Positions 30,434-30,995 of a DNA stretch of 30,995 bases are shown one piece after another. The stretch's first letter is position 1, and each line of letters begins with the position of its first letter. Source of the DNA: Chara braunii (lineage: Eukaryota; Streptophyta; Charophyceae; Charales; Characeae); NCBI GenBank assembly GCA_003427395.1, contig BFEA01000008.1, positions 6,033,676 to 6,064,670 of the forward strand, read 5' to 3'. The notes under the pieces are model-generated. The model was not told the DNA's origin and searched no databases. It saw nothing but the letters and a program-made list of their open reading frames with translations. A program made the translations under genes and the position numbers.

Positions 30434-30446
30434 TTCCGATACGAAC

Positions 30447-30995
30447 TGTTACATGCCCAGTTGCGCAATGTATGTATAGCCAAGGATCCGCAATGTGATA
30501 AAAAGGACTGAATGGACAATGCGATGTTAGTGGAATCTTAACAAGCAATGTACATCCTGATACATACAAAATGGCACCTTGTAGCTCAGTGGAAGACTTA
30601 GATATAAGTCCTGACCTGACCGGGACTGACCTCTCTCACGTAGTACAAGACAGCGCAGCGGAATGCTAGAATACCAATGACTAGCCCAATCAATGTCGCA
30701 ATGCAGACCAAACATACATCATCCTCATCACAAGGTGTGAAGGGGGACTGGCGCTACACACAGGAAGAATGCGCCAGGTCCCCACCATACACAGACGAGG
30801 AGGAGAATATCAGACGAAGAACAGGGGGAAGATGGGAATGTCGTCAACACCAAGTCTTCGGTACAAGTCCCAGATAGTCCCTCGTAAAATGTCTGAAGCC
30901 CAATGTCGAGTCTGGATCCAAATGTCACCAATCCCTCTCTCTCGTAGTCTGCTGATGCAGTGAAGTCAGGTAGCGAGACGGTGAGGGGGAGATGG
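30447..30995 (-). repeat. Ty3 5' LTR, partial
   Basis: 30447-30964 is collinear with 23520-24037 of the 3' LTR: 518 bp, about 24 substitutions, no indel. Beyond 30964 the match is interrupted where the 3' LTR has a CT microsatellite. Weak similarity (CAGG...AGATGG) may resume to the window edge. The LTR would continue about 660 bp outside. Confidence 0.75.

Larger units (their letters stand above)
28703..30446 (-). other. Ty3 leader / untranslated internal region
   Basis: About 1.7 kb between the 5' LTR and gag. Plus-strand frames of about 150 codons at 28920-29391 are Thr/His/Ser rich, overlap each other in two phases and lack any domain, so I do not call them genes. CA-rich runs lie at 29140-29220. 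No PBS beginning TGG is found beside the LTR. The sequence may include DNA inserted after the element landed. Confidence 0.45.
23520..30995 (-). mobile_element. Ty3/gypsy LTR retrotransposon, internally deleted, 5' end beyond the window
   Basis: Read on the minus strand: partial 5' LTR (30995-30447), leader (30446-28502), gag (28501 to about 26950), pol (about 26950-24742), polypurine tract (24743-24731) and a full 3' LTR (24730-23520). Domain order, CCHC gag knuckle, aspartic protease, integrase D-35-E and a C-terminal chromodomain-like region place it among Ty3 chromovirus-like elements. Reverse transcriptase and RNase H are absent through an internal deletion. No canonical TGG-type primer-binding site is visible next to the 5' LTR. 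With about 660 bp of 5' LTR still outside the window, the total would be roughly 8.1 kb. Confidence 0.85.

Overview
The window looks like repeat-dominated nuclear DNA from a eukaryote, most likely a streptophyte (charophyte) alga. No host protein gene, tRNA, rRNA, CRISPR array or bacterial operon was recognised. What can be recognised is retrotransposon sequence. Plant-type LINE ORF1 (DUF4283-like) and ORF2 (endonuclease, reverse transcriptase, zf-RVT) fragments lie beside a Ty3/gypsy element with a gag, protease, integrase and chromodomain-like order. From memory of such proteins, the Ty3 polyprotein most resembles elements of Chara braunii. No search was run, so this is a suggestion only.

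Layout. 1-1.5 kb: unassigned DNA, an (ATC)n run and a poly(A) run. 1.5-3.26 kb: a rotted minus-strand LINE remnant (LINE B), then a short A-tailed SINE-like unit (3.26-3.40 kb). 4.3-9.3 kb: a nearly complete minus-strand LINE (LINE A). It keeps one reading phase for about 4.6 kb although 13 nonsense codons interrupt ORF2. 9.3-14.65 kb: a gene-less, purine-rich stretch with three families of degenerate repeats, two of which fold into hairpins. It ends at a sequence resembling an LTR terminus plus a tRNA primer-binding site. 14.65-16.4 kb: unassigned, with a cluster of small hairpins. 16.41-16.94 kb: an assembly gap set in GC-rich inverted repeats. 17.1-19.3 kb: minus-strand LINE ORF1 (LINE C). 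19.4-20.3 kb: a purine-rich, G-quadruplex-prone tract. 20.9-22.95 kb: minus-strand LINE endonuclease and probable ORF1 debris (LINE D). 23.1 kb: a foldback repeat. 23.52 kb to the window end: a minus-strand Ty3 element with a complete 1,211-bp 3' LTR and part of the 5' LTR.

The Ty3 element is dead. An internal deletion joins protease directly to the second half of the integrase core, so reverse transcriptase and RNase H are missing. Its pol phase has four nonsense codons and its gag has several phase changes. All five recognisable autonomous retroelements lie on the minus strand.

The most unusual structure is at 12.97-13.79 kb: ten degenerate copies of a hairpin with a near-constant loop of 17-22 nt and stems that change sequence while mostly keeping pairing. 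A family of about 120 bp and a candidate primer-binding site follow. Together these suggest an undescribed structured region, perhaps the end of a very long LTR. Also notable are a 13-bp tandem array of TGACGTGG boxes in the Ty3 leader and nonsense-only decay of the LINE ORFs.
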